Shown here piece after piece: positions 28,121 to 46,580 of a stretch of DNA of 64,000 nt. The stretch is from Atrina japonica (taxonomy: Eukaryota; Mollusca; Bivalvia; Pterioida; Pinnidae): the NCBI GenBank assembly GCA_030159075.1, contig BROG01000027.1:2303501-2367500 (forward strand). The letters run 5' to 3'. The position numbers and the translations under genes are program-made. How positions within the stretch are numbered: position 1 is the first letter of the stretch; every line of letters starts with the position of its first letter. A model generated the notes under the pieces. That model saw only the letters and a list, made by a program, of their open reading frames with translations, did not search any database and was not told the origin of the DNA.

Positions 28121-28300
28121 ATTCAACACAATCAAATTATACAAAATTCAACACAAGCAAATCATACAACGCAAGCAAATTGTAAGACATTAAGCACAAC
28201 CAAATTATACAACATTCAACACAAGCAAATTATACAAAATTCAACGCAAGCAAATTGTAAGACATTCAACACAACCAAATTAGAAGAAATTTAATACAAA
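28104..28300 (+). repeat. Short tandem array, unit about 22-25 bp ('caacacaagcaaattataca')
   Basis: caacacaagcaaatta and variants (acgcaagcaaattgtaagac) alternate for about eight copies directly after the SINE-like fragment. Confidence 0.8.
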
Positions 28301-28947
28301 TTAGAAGACACTGAAAATCCACAATGCACTTTACATCTATCTGTATTGACTATGTATTTGTCAACACTTAAAAGAAAATATATACTTAAACATTTGTAAG
28401 TTATACTATTTTAAAACTTTACAATAAATTACTCCCATGCACTCCCTGCACAGCATACTTCAAAATAGACTGGTAAATAAGATATAGTGTAAATGTAATA
28501 GCAAAACCCGATGTAGTGATATGAATATGCTTTAAAATATACCCGGTTTTGTGGTGCGACCATGTATAATAATACCATTGTTAAAGCTGATATAATTGAA
28601 GGTAAGGTGTCATGTACGCTAAAAACACATAATTAGAATTTTAAAGGGGAAAGTATCATTTTGTCTTTCCCACAGAAAATCCAAAACCAAAATGTATAAG
28701 ATATAATATATATATATATATACATGTATACGAGAAAAATGGGTTACAGTACCATAAAGAGATACTGAATGTCATTCGTGTATTTTCTGATACAAGAACA
28801 ATCCCATTATTTCCGTGAAGTTGAACAATTTGATTAATAATTCAAATTGATATGCTGCTATGCAAACATTAATTCATGTAAATTTCCCTCATAACATTAC
28901 TGCTGCATTTCATTCACAAAATTCTAATTAGGAAGACTGTTTCATCA

Positions 28948-29103
28948 CCTAGTTACCTGTATAAGTAAGTGAACCAGTGAGTAATTGTATGTTACATGAC
29001 CTAGTTACCTGTATAAGTAAGTGAACCAGTGAGTAATTGTATGTTACATGACCTAGTTACCTTGATAAGTAAGTGAACATGTAAGTAAATGTATGTTACA
29101 TGA
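28948..29103 (+). repeat. 52-bp tandem repeat, 3 copies
   Basis: cctagttacctgtataagta...ttgtatgttacatga starts at 28948, 29000 and 29052. The first two copies are identical and the third is diverged. Confidence 0.93.
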
Positions 29104-33312
<4,209 letters not shown>

Positions 33313-33480
33313 TAGACTCACGGCGGGTGTGACCGGTCGACAGGGGATGCTTACTCCTCCATGGCACCTGATCCCACCTCTTGGTTTCCAGAGGTCCGTG
33401 TTTGTTCATTTTTACCGGATTTGTATCTATGTCCTGGACATTCTATTGATTTATACTTTGGTATCTGAACTGTTTTATAT
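33313..33480 (+). mobile_element. Solo 3' tail of the RT retroelement
   Basis: actcacggcgggtgtgaccg, gtcgacaggggatgcttact and ggtatctgaact match the tails at 44160 and 47120. One frame reads TGRQGMLTPP, the peptide this repeat also gives elsewhere in the window. Confidence 0.8.
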
Positions 33481-33716
33481 TATAAAGCAGTATATAGGAT
33501 TTACGGACGGATTGAAAGACAGATAGACAGAGAGATAAATCGGTTTATAGTTGGATATACGGATGGATGAATTAACGAGTGGTTTGACGAATTGTTGGGG
33601 AATGACCGGATAGATGATATAATATCTGCTCGAGATACTTGTGTGGATGTTACATTATAAAGTCCGATCTCAAAACTTAACTTCCACTGAGTTAAGAGTG
33701 ATTCTATATGGTAGAG

Positions 33717-33902
33717 GGCCTAATATCTTTCCGGACACCTGGTCCCATCCAGATTCTGATTCGTAATTGTTCGTCACGTAGAGACCATTTTCATATACAA
33801 TTTGTCGTATTCTAATGGACCTAGGGTTTCCAACATGCATTAGTACTTCACCCAGTCCAGACTAGAAACCCTGACTTCTCGGTCGCTCTACCACCGCGCC
33901 AT
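33717..33902 (-). mobile_element. SINE, family 'gggaccaggtgtcc', with tRNA-like head
   Basis: Read on the minus strand it begins ggcgcggtggtagagcgacc, a tRNA-like 5' end with an A-box-like motif, and runs to ggaccaggtgtccggaaag. This identifies the family at 24078 and 27829 as tRNA-derived. Confidence 0.7.
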
Positions 33903-33906
33903 TAAA

Positions 33907-34243
33907 ATATTATAAACATAATACCAAAGTTATAATGCTCAACGATATCGTTTCTGTCTAGTATACTTCATCAGTTGAGCTCCAATTTGAAAACTATGTG
34001 TTTTTTCTAAAGATAAAATGGTATCATACAAGGCCAAATAATAATCTAAAAGTATAGCCGAAATCCGTCTAAGAGTAACCAATGTAAAAAAAAATGACTT
34101 AGCTTTAGAAATTTTTCGAATTTAAATGATGTTAACAGTGTCAAATATCACTTTAGTATAAAATGAACAGTTGGTACCGAAATACCAGGTACTAGGTTTA
34201 TGTATACCCTCGGGGACTCAAACGGTCCACCAGCAGTGGCAAC
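33907..34243 (-). mobile_element. Hammerhead-bearing 340-bp repeat, copy A (ribozyme damaged)
   Basis: Plus-strand borders are attataaacataataccaaa and ccaccagcagtggcaac. The minus strand carries CTGATGA and GAAAC, but the GTC cleavage triplet region reads GTTGAGC (two bases lost) and stem II is mispaired, so self-cleavage is unlikely. It abuts the SINE at 33717-33902. Confidence 0.75.
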
Positions 34244-36062
<1,819 letters not shown>

Positions 36063-36847
36063 TAAAGAGGATCAAAGTCATACAATTTAGCACCTTGTAA
36101 AGAGGATCAAAGTCATACAAATAAGCACCTTGTAAAGAGGATCAAAGTCATACAGATAATCACCTTGTAAAGAGGATCAGGCATACAGATAATCACCTTG
36201 TAAAGAGGATCAAAGTCATACAAATAAGCACCTTGTAAAGAGGATCAAAGTCATACAAATAAGCACCTTGTAAAGAGGATCAAAGTCATACAGATAATCA
36301 CCTTGTAAAGAGGATCAGTCATACAGATAATCACCTTGTAAAGAGGATCAAAGTCATACAAATTAGCACCTTGTAAAGAGGATCAAAGTCATACAATTTA
36401 GCACCTTTTAAATAGGATCAAAGTCATACAAATACGCACCTTGTAAAGAGGATCAAAGTCATACATATTTACACCTTGTAAAGAGGATCAAAGTCATATA
36501 ATTTAGCACCTTGTAAAGAGGATAAAAGGTAAAAATGAAGAATTACCAATTAATAATAGAAACTCAAGTCCATTTCAACACGACAAATAAGATGTGGAAA
36601 TGGTCTCAATATGAAGAACAATAGCGGATCCTAAACCAGATGGGACCCTGTGTCCTACAAATAAGCACCTTGTTAAGAGGATCAAAGTCATACAAATTAG
36701 CACCTTGTAAAGAGGATCAAGGTCACACAGATAAGCAATTTGTAAAGAGGATCAAAGTCATACAAATACGCACCTTGTAAAGAGGATCAAAGTCATACAA
36801 ATAAGCACCTTGTAAAGAGGATCAAAATAATACAAATTAGTACCTTG
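36063..36847 (+). repeat. 35-bp minisatellite, about 19 copies, interrupted by a SINE fragment
   Basis: Unit caccttgtaaagaggatcaa + agtcatacaaataag. Copies fill 36063-36528 and 36656-36847. Two shortened 33-bp copies lack bases within atcaaagtcat. Variants at the unit end (aaataag, agataat, aatttag) recur in a patterned order. Confidence 0.95.
36529..36655 (+). mobile_element. SINE fragment inserted in the minisatellite
   Basis: aaaaatgaagaattacc...ctaaaccagatgggacc + ctgtgtcc matches the family at 24078/27829. It replaces a few bases of one 35-bp unit. Confidence 0.75.
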
Positions 36848-39703
36848 AATATGGAAAATATATGGAGAATATTGTAATTTGTTCTGTATTTAGACCAAGC
36901 AATTTTTCTCAGCTCGTCAACAAAAACAATCTTTTACTGAGTTCACACACACACACATTACATGATGAAATAGAGATGAAACCAGAAAGATATATATGTA
37001 CAATACAGTGATTACATAATACATACGCACAGAGTAAATGAGCGACTTCACCTGAGTAAACATTCTTCCATATCGATTTTATAGTACACCGTGTTATCTG
37101 AAGGAAGAATTAGGGTCAATATATAACTTGAGAAAATATGTTATAATCTTATCTCCAGCAATTTAAAATGTACTTGCAAATGCAAATGCAGTGTTTGCAT
37201 CTAATATGAGCATGCAGTTGAATACAGTAAATACATGATTTGGTAGAAAGGTATCTTTAACAAGTAAAATGACGTAATACTCTAACATCTCCAGAGATTC
37301 AAAGTTTGTGTATCGAACTTTTACACAGAGCTCATGATACTGTCTCGATGACTGTATCTGTCATCCAATTTTTTCCTTTGTGTTTCACTAACAATAATAC
37401 GCATAGGTACGTGTATGTTGTTATTACAGGTGAGTATCTAAGTGAAATTATTTCTAACACTTCTCTCATATCGACATGTAATCGCATGACATTGTTTGGA
37501 GTCATAGTCCATCGCGGTTATCTATGTAACATAAGATTAAGGTACAGGTCAATAGTACCGTGAGAAGATGTGAGAGATCAGGATCGCATGATGAACTTGT
37601 CTATAGTGCCTTGCTTTGGTGAATCGGCCAATAGAAGTATTATCTCACGCTCTCTGCTTTATTTTGTTAATTTTCGTACAAATACTATGCAAAGGTAGAG
37701 GTTACCTGGCGTTTCAACTGTAGACGGACCGGAAGTATCAGTAGTCCGTCAACCATACTGTGTGTAACTTGATTTATTTATTAGATAAATAAATTGGTGT
37801 TTAACTTCCTACCTACCAAAAAGGTTGGCGTACACATATGACAACCAATGGATTCATGGAATGAAAACTGGCATATTTAACATATATAAAGTACTGGAAA
37901 ATAAACTGGTCAACTAATTGTAATACTCCTTACCTTATAAATTAGCGCACCATTAGTAAGTCAGTATGGAGAAAATTATACCGTTATTTCTTATATATAT
38001 ATATAAATTACAAAGGTTGGGGTATACTACTTTGAGTTGAACGGGAATTGTGCTTTATAATTAGATGTCTTTGGTCTGATATAATTACGAGTTTTTCTAC
38101 ATTTTCGCATTGCAAAATAATAATGATAAAAAGAATGAAGATTATGTTGTCTGTCATGTTTCAAAGGTTCACAAGACCAACAGAGGATTCCAGATTCACT
38201 CGGTTCATTAGACATAGAGCATACAACATACAATGTCTGGACAAATATCCTATAGTTAATTCATACACAGACCAACCTTGTCATCGATCTATTCGGATAA
38301 AATACAAGGCAGAAATGAGAGTACATGTACAATATGTGAATGTGAAACATAGTTCAAATGGAATTGAGCATATAATAATTTTAATAATTTAGAATTCTAG
38401 GCCCATACTCGACTTTAAGCAGAACTGTATTCTTAACTAAAAGAGACACCCAAAATTCAAACACAGTCACGAAATAGAGACTATTAATCCTTAGCACAAC
38501 AATAATTGTGGTACCTTTTTGTATAGAAACCTCATTCTTACGCCTGTGTGTGCGTGCATGCGTGAGCGAGCGTGTGTGTTTACTTATTACTAATGTAAGG
38601 TAACGTATTAATGTAATGGTTTATTCACATTGATCCTAATCACGATTGATACTGATTCTGTTTTTAGATTAATAGAAACCGTTGAAAGTTATTATATTTA
38701 GAAGATTGGAACACTATCATTTTCTCATTTTTAGGCTCACGTATTATTCTCCTAAGTCATATATAAACACTGCTGGAAATATAACATATAATACAGTATA
38801 AATCAGAATATTCTTAAACCCTTTCACCCTTACAGACGACAATAGACTGGTCTTAAACAATAGAAAAGAAATATCGCTTGGATATTCAGGGGTGAAAGAT
38901 TTAATCAACTATCTTATATTAAATAGATTTAATGTTAGAACTAGTGTTATTGCTTGAACGTTTACATATTTAGATTTACAACATGATTTATATCATCAAA
39001 AGGACTCTTGGTATTCAAAGTTAGGTATAAACATTATTGATTTTAGGTAAATGTCTAATGATAAAAATCTGCAAACCAAATTGAAAACATTTCGATCTTT
39101 ATGTTCTAATAATTATGAAAACCATTGACCAAGAAATGAACTGATTTCTATAACGATATGACTCTGATCCACGTGAATGTGATTGTTTCTGACGTAATCT
39201 AAAGGAATACAAAATACGCAGTTCGAACAGGTGTGTTGTACCACGACAATCATACGTGTTACTACTTTAATACAATCCATATAGGGTAATCGTATTGTAT
39301 CTATTTTAAAATCCCATTGGGACCATCGTATTACAACAAAGTATAAATAATGTCAATATTGGCATCACGTGAGGTTTGTTTGTAAACTCAAGCCAACTGC
39401 GCTAAAAATAGACTCATCAGCACGTGTTCTCGTTAAGCTAGTAGTCATCACTGCGTGGTATAAAACATCGGACAAAGATTGTTTTTGCTAGAAAACTTAT
39501 TCATCAAATCCTGCTCATATACAGTTAGTCATATCTGTATCCTTAGAAAACAAACAACGAAGGTCTGTATTTAGGTGATGTACATATCTGAAAGCAGTCG
39601 TTTCTTTATCTTTTTCATAATAAATAAAGTAGTTTTGTTATTGGCATACGTGTAAACATGTTATTAACAGTACCAAAGTCATATCTTTACAAAAAAGGCA
39701 AAA

Positions 39704-39706
<3 letters not shown>
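36848..39706. other. Gene-free stretch
   Basis: No exon recognised; the overlapping open frames at 38027-38392 have no family resemblance. Confidence 0.45.
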
Positions 39707-39880
<174 letters not shown>

Positions 39881-39888
39881 TTACTAAG

Positions 39889-40140
39889 TGACATGTTGAG
39901 TTGCCTTTTCGATGGCGGTTTTTGAGATAGATGTGTGAACCAATTGTGACGAGGATTTCACTGCGGACTCACGGCGGGTGTGACCGGTCGACAGGACATG
40001 CTACTCCTCTATGGCAACTGATACCACCTCTTGATTTCCAGAGGTCAGTGTTTGTCAATTTTGTTTACCAGATTTGTACCTATATCCTGGACATCCTAAA
40101 GATTTATACTTTTGTGGTATCTGAGATTTTTTTTATATAT
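39889..40140 (+). mobile_element. Solo 3' tail of the RT retroelement
   Basis: Starts gacatgttgagttgcctttt, matching the post-RT part of the 47000 copy. It passes caattgtgacgaggatttc, acggcgggtgtgaccggtc and gacatcctaaagatttatac, and ends at ggtatctgagatttt. Confidence 0.8.
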
Positions 40141-40354
40141 TGAGCTAGATTTCAAAATAAATGTATATTGGTGAAAGCGAAAGTGCAAATAATAAATCTA
40201 AATGTATTCCCAAATCTTTCTAAAAGTAAGTATTGTAAAAATCTTTGGTTTTGAGGAGTTTAGAATTTAGATGTGATAATGTATGAGGTACACAGAAGAG
40301 GAGACTTGGATTTGAAAGGTTGTATTGGACGGGGATCTATTTTAAGTTGAAATA

Positions 40355-40500
40355 TACCGGTCGACAGGGGATATTTGATTCGCAATGGCACCTGATCACA
40401 CCTCTTGATTTCCAGAGGTCCGTGTTTGTCCAATATCACAAGATTTGTGTATGTATCCTGGGCATCCTGAAGGTTTATACTTTGGTATCTGACATTTTAT
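40355..40500 (+). mobile_element. Solo 3' tail of the RT retroelement (shorter)
   Basis: accggtcgacaggggatatt through gtttatactttggtatctga; same orientation as the copy 0.4 kb upstream. Confidence 0.75.
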
Positions 40501-42975
40501 ATATGACGCCATGGATTAGTAAGGACTGGTTTCACCGTGTTTATATGCCTTGTTTTTCAAAAGATAATTTTTGTATTGAGGTCTTGGAAGCTCGAAACTC
40601 TGATTAAAGTGCAAATATAAATACTCAGTTTTGTTTCTCATCAAGTTCGTATAAGTTGTGAAGATTAACAAGTGCATCTAGACTACCAAAACCACATATA
40701 CTGATTTAAGTTTATATGTTTTCATACACCTGTGTTTACAATCAGGTTTATGTATAAATTGCATAACATAAAATTAAGGACTGAAAGTAGACAATGTTTA
40801 TATATCTAGAAAATAAATAAAAAATAAACGATTGAGTACAGAATATAATTGATATATTTACTTTATCTGCGTATAAACATTTCTGGTAAAAGGCCTTGTT
40901 GACTTCACACTTTTACTTATGTAAATATCAATTATTTCTCAACGGAAACTTCCCTCATACTTGGTATTAAAGTAAATATTTTATTTTCTTTAAGTCCGTG
41001 GTATGCGCATGTTTTCAAAACTAAGTACACGTAAACTTTGACGCGTTATAGATCGAACACATTTTTGTTTTGTTTCCATAACGATATTAACATGCTTCAA
41101 GAAAACTTCAATGTGACGGCTGATGGAAATTGTGTGAGCCTCACGTGTAGAAAGTCGACTTTCAGGAACATATTGTACTATTTTAATTGCTGTTTATACA
41201 TTTGCCATATTAACGATGTTGAAAGACATAAAGGCTGCTTTTAAACCCCCGTTTCTTGACTATCCAGAAGGTCTTCTATGTATGACGTCATCAATTGTCT
41301 GATAATGTGTATCAGAAATGAAAAGTGATCAGATGAATTGAGTAAGGGGGCACATATGACGTGAGTCGAGTAAGAGGATGCTGAAAGCAACAATCGCTGA
41401 TGACATCCACATCAACGAGAGACTGTGAATGGAACTTTGTTCTGATGAAATAACATTTATTTTTTTAGATTTGCATCGCTCTTGACCATAATATGTTCTC
41501 TGAACTGTCTAAGAGGTGACATAATATATTCTACATTGATTGTCTGTCCCTTTGGAGATAACCCACAACAAGAATACAATCAGCATCGAAAATGAAACTG
41601 AAACTATTACCTTCCAAGGTGACAGTAGTCTTAGCCCGCTTTGGCGGGGTGATCCAGGTTTCAATCATTGTTAAATCCTTTTTTGTTTAATTTTAAGGCT
41701 AAATGATGCATCTATAAATCACCATCAGTCATAAACCTCAAAAGAAAGTTGTCAAGACCTGTCTCAAAACGGTTCACGCAACATATTCAAAATCCCCATA
41801 GAACTCACTATGTATCTCTGAAAACTGTCTATCGCTTATAACCCTATCATGAACTTTAGTGACGATTTTGGGAATTGCCAGTGCCATCCCTTCCATCACG
41901 GGGTCATCCTTGAGACACTCCATCCTCGAGACCTGCCATCCTCAAATTCTGCTGCTCATCATCTACGATAGCATATGAGGGGGGAGGTCATGCAATCATG
42001 TCCGAAGGACTATCAAAATACATGGTCCATTGATGAGCTATTATCTGAAAATAATTCAAACTAAAATAGTTAGAAAAGCGGCATACATGAGTTATCCGTT
42101 ATGTCAGGCTTGGTAAAACGAAACTACTACCTCAAATAACACTCAGTGTCTCACACTATTAATGAATGAACTTCTTTTTTATACAGATATATGGTAATTT
42201 AGACCTAGCATTAAAATGAACACAAACTTTTACTATACGTTACATATAAGTTAAATTCAGTCAAGACTATTAAATTGCCGATGGCAATTTCTAGTAAAAT
42301 GGAAATAGTAATATAATTATGGAAAAAAAAACTTTAAACACCAATGAGATCTAATATAGAGCTATATTTGTAGTAGGCTACAAGGAATAAGACCGTATGA
42401 TACCCACAAAGAGACATTTAAAAATAGAACTGTACATATCAGGAGACAAAAAGTACATTATGTTATGTGATAGTAATAATTGTAAAAAGGTGTATTTTTC
42501 TGGGTATTAGTTTTAACATTTTGGAACTTGATGTATTAGACCAAAGTATATTTCTATAATAAGCCGTCTTGGGTTTAGGATTACGAGTTTTCAATACTCT
42601 TAAGTTTAGTAGGACCAATGTATTAGGCATAGAATAAAATCCACCAATCAGAGTATACCAAGCATATATGAATGCATGAATGAATACTAACATGGATAAA
42701 CCTTTACACACAACGTAATGAATTATCTAAGATGAATTATTTTTGTAATATATTGTGCTTTAAGAATTCGATGGTATAGAATTTGCCATAGATTTGATAA
42801 ATTAATCCAAATAAAACTGTAGTATAACGATTTTTATATTTATTTATATGACTGAATTGAAATTTTCTTTTTGCATCATATGTAAATTGCGCATCAATCT
42901 CATGATAATTTTGTTCTTGACAAAGCCTCAAATATTATAGTTTTTATTTGCAAGTCACATTACTATAATTGTTTA
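40501..42975. other. Gene-free stretch
   Basis: No exon or repeat recognised. Confidence 0.45.
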
Positions 42976-44020
42976 TTAGAAGAGCTAGGGTTTAATACGA
43001 ATTCTGGTAATCCTACATACACACGTAGCTCACTTTCAAAGGACGAGATCCTTCAAACTCACGTGTCCGCATAACGCTCCTTTGATGTACCTACAACCGA
43101 TACTGATTTTGAGCTACCATATTTATATTGGATACCTAAACTTCATCAAACCCAATATAGCAGAAACCAGCGCAAATGTTCTACCAAACCTTTACCTTTA
43201 CCTTTACTCCTTACCAAGATATTGACAGTCGTTAAGAGGAAACTTCAACAATACTGTACAGTTGCTTTTTCCAGAAGCGGTGTAAATCAGATGTAGATAC
43301 TTAGAAATTCTAAGCAACGTCTAGAAAATTTGATATAAAAACATGCTGGGATTTCTAATAGACAATATATTTGCAATGTTCGGAGACGTGGTCTTTCAAC
43401 AAACTGTCGGCATTCCTATGGGAACCAATTGTGCCCCTTAATTGACCCATCTGTTCCTTTATTCATACGAAGCAGACTTCATTCAGAAACTGCTGAATGA
43501 AAAGAAGAAAAAACTAGCGGTGCCTTTTAATTTCACATCTAGATATCGACGACGTTTGTCAATTAATAATTTTCATACATATGTCAATGCGATATATCCC
43601 AGCGAACTAGAAATTAAAGATACAACAGAATCAAGCACACACACTTCATACCTAGACATTTTACTTGCTAGAGACATAGACGGGAAATTGGCAACTAAGC
43701 TATACGACAAACTCGATGACTTCGATTTTCCCATTGTAAATTTTCCACATTTAAGTATTAATATCCCACAGTCACCCACATATGGAATTTATATTTCACA
43801 AATGATCCGATATGCCAGGGTGTGTGTTCAACATATGAAAATTTCAAATACAGATGTAAACTACTCACTGACAAATTGTTGATATTCAAGCATACCGAAA
43901 ATCGCGTTTGATGTCAAACGATGTTTACGGTCGGTATAATAGTCTTGTTTGTGATTACTCTGTTTCACTGCGTGAAATGTTGAGTTGCCTCTTCTTTGGC
44001 GTTTGTTGAAATGTGTGTAC

Positions 44021-44119
44021 ATATTATAAACATAATACCAAAGTTATAATGCTCAAGACGATATCGTTTCTGTCAATTAGACTTCATCAGTTGAGCTCCA
44101 ATTTGAAAAGTATGTGTAC
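44021..44119 (-). mobile_element. Hammerhead-bearing repeat, copy B (truncated, inserted in the RT-element tail)
   Basis: Only the ribozyme-proximal 90-100 bases of the 340-bp repeat are present (attataaacataataccaaa to ccaatttgaaaagtatgtgt). Comparison with the uninterrupted tail at 47040-47085 shows it sits between gtgtac and caattgtgacg. The word tgtgtac occurs on both sides (44014-44020 and 44113-44119), a possible target duplication or microhomology. Confidence 0.8.
44051..44098 (-). ncRNA. Hammerhead ribozyme candidate (type I, very short stem III)
   Basis: Read on the minus strand: GCTCAA (stem I 5') - CTGATGA (44090-44084) - stem II GTC/GAC with loop TAATT - GAAA (44070-44067) - stem III CG-ATAT-CG - GTC (44059-44057) - TTGAGC (stem I 3'). 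Stem I is six perfect pairs, with a further CAAA/TTTG pairing outside an internal loop. This is the layout of type I hammerheads with minimal stem III found in Penelope-like elements and retrozymes, which often act as dimers. Cleavage is predicted after the C at 44057. A weak point is an A-A mismatch where stem II usually starts with G-C. Confidence 0.7.
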
Positions 44120-44330
44120 CAATTGTGACGAGGATTCGCTCCTCACGTATTTCATTTGGACCTGACTGTGGACTCACGGCGGGTGTGACCGGTCGACAGG
44201 GGAGGCTTACTTCTCCATTGCACCTAATCCCACCTCTTAGAGGTCCGTGTTTGTCCATTTATGCCGGATTTGTATCTGTGTCATGGACATTAAAAAGACT
44301 TATACGTTGGTATCGGAGATGTTTTTTATG

Positions 44331-46580
44331 GTATGATTTGGTATTAAATTTAATTTTGTAATTTCTAGTAACTGTATTGATTGAAAAGAATAATTTTGTA
44401 ATTATATATATATATATACAATAACGCATATCTGTATTTGCTACGATAACCAGTTCTTACCAGGAATGACTAAAACATGAAGAAGATGCTGACCGCTTAA
44501 TGATGAATGTATCACTGTAAATGGAACGGCGATCATATACTGACCTCATTTATTGGCTACAAATTTTTCTGGTTGCTTATCCTAAAACGAAATAAAAGAT
44601 TCATATTTGGATAACTGTTTAATGATGACAGACATGGCCTTACAATTGCATTGTTTTTATTTTGACATTCTTGTAAGTATGATTTTATCTGCTGTTTATA
44701 GCAATGTCTTTAGCAGTGGTTAATTAATAAGGAATACACAATTAGTACCTGTGGACCAATTAAATGGTGCCCAGAATTCTTTGTTTTTGTTAATATATTT
44801 AAAATAAGTGAAAGAAAATTATGTCATCATTCAACTAGATCTTCACTCCAAATAAACATTTGTAAATGTTTTCGTTAAATATACCTGTTTTTTCAATGCT
44901 AGAATGATTAATCATTTCATTATCAACCAATTGTAGTAGGATGGTAAATTTACGTACGTTATATGACAGTAAGTTAGAGTCACGTAAACGCGATCCATGT
45001 GATACAGAATACTGTCAATGCATTTGTGGATGCAACATTCTCCCGGATATTAACCTAGATTACACATGTTCTTTCCTCTGTCTCAACATAAAAAAGAAGT
45101 GATGTGTTAATTTATACGACTGAAATGACTATGCACAAATATGAACACTTTTGCATGTGAACAGAAGACATTACTATAAGTTGTATTTTTATTTAGTTGT
45201 TGTTGTATTTTTGTGTCACTGCATTTCATCGAAACACGTGCATAGAAAGCTGTTTTTAAAACTGAAATAATGATAAAGAATAGGCAGTTGGTATTGACCA
45301 TTTTCAGAATGTATACACAGAATAATAGCATGACTACTGAATTCTAAATTTGAGTCAGTGGATAGAAAAGGATAGTAAGATGTTAATATTGGAATCGTAG
45401 AAATTCTTAGATGCTATAAGATAGTATTCTGAAGCACGGTTACAGACAGTGACTCCCTTTCATCATATGTCATCAGGTCAAAATTTATTCTTAAAGAATT
45501 TATAATTTTTAACTCAAATCCTAATTTCTCAAGTTACACTTCTTTACTTTTGGCATATTTTTAGATATGCTTCGAACAGCTCATTTATTTTTTTATCCGA
45601 AATTGGGTAAATTTAATAGTTCATGTAAACAATAACATATTCAACTGCCACAAACAATTTGTATAATGCGCAATTCAAATAAGAAAATCGTTCAAGTGAT
45701 TTATCTACCCAATTAGTATCCAATAATCTGAGCTATAACCCATGGTATATCTTATCTTTTTATATGAGACCCGACAAGGAATTAATTACCGTCAATCAAA
45801 AAGCTTTCTTACAATAACCAAGAAAATAAGTAATAATTATGACGCGTCACATCTTCTGGAACTCCAAAGAAATAAAACGTTGATCTATACAGTTAACTTT
45901 TGGTCATCTTTTACAGGTAGGTGAACTGTTTTTGTAAATTTTATTGGTTCAATATCATTCATGTTAATAATCTGTTATATTATTATGATTCTGAAGTTTT
46001 GATTTCATGAATTTAAGTTGTTCATGTGTATAACTTGTAATATGGGTTAACTTCACATATACATTCATGTGTAAAACTTTTTCATTGTATTTTGTCTGTA
46101 TGCCTTGTGATTATTTTAGCCGTTTAAATAACATAGATACTGTTTTTATTCCAAATCTCATATTTTAGTTATTATAAAAGTTTTAGTATTGTGTACTTTA
46201 CCGCTCTTTCTAATATGCGCACTTTAGTTGAAATAATACAGATGATATCAATTTTATTAGTATAAAAGGTAATTTGAACATTTGAAAATTATTTTTGTTC
46301 TGAACTACTCTGTATTTTAATTGCTATGTGTATATCACTTTCCGGAAATCACTATGTCATGTGAATGGTTCTAAATTTACCTTGTACCAGACTTATTGAT
46401 CCGCTCTACATGAAATGTGCACGCTGACTTAAATCGAGAAAACATTAACTGTAAATTGATTTTACCATTGATCAAGAATGAATCATGGTGTAAGTGTTTG
46501 TACTTTTAATACACAACAACAACAACACATATTGGTTATTTGGTTATTGTCATCATTATTCTACCTTTTATACATATCTA
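44331..46580. other. Mostly unannotated; holds one member of a repeated 60-bp segment
   Basis: At 45862-45918 the segment ggaactccaaagaaataaaa...cgttgatctatacagttaac...catcttttacag closely matches 47790-47848. Both look like the end of a retroelement with an AATAAA word. Confidence 0.45.

Larger units (their letters stand above)
42976..44330 (+). mobile_element. Reverse-transcriptase retroelement, degenerate copy 1 (Penelope-like, tentative)
   Basis: Upstream part reads ELPYLYWIPKLHQT and later LLTKILTVVKRKLQQYC in pieces, with stops. An internal deletion then joins to LGFLIDNIFAMFGD and FQQTVGIPMGTNCAP (43409-43438), which is followed at once by an in-frame TAA. After the stop come LFLYSYEADFIQKLL, a frameshifted active-site box (YRRRLSI at about 43543-43562 in place of YIDDVLSI), then NNFHTYVNAIYPSELEIKD and YGIYISQMIRYAR. 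The tail runs to 44330 and is interrupted by a hammerhead repeat at 44021-44119. The RT is dead in this copy. The IPKLH, GIPMG and YIDD boxes and the late YxxYISQxIRYAR segment suggest a Penelope-like RT, but the class is an inference. Confidence 0.75.

Noticed and set aside
36063..36847. CRISPR-like array (regular 35-bp repeats)
   Set aside because: Units are contiguous without spacers, in a eukaryotic context: a minisatellite.
41435..41470. Hammerhead-like CTGATGA word
   Set aside because: No GAAAC or pairing stems nearby.
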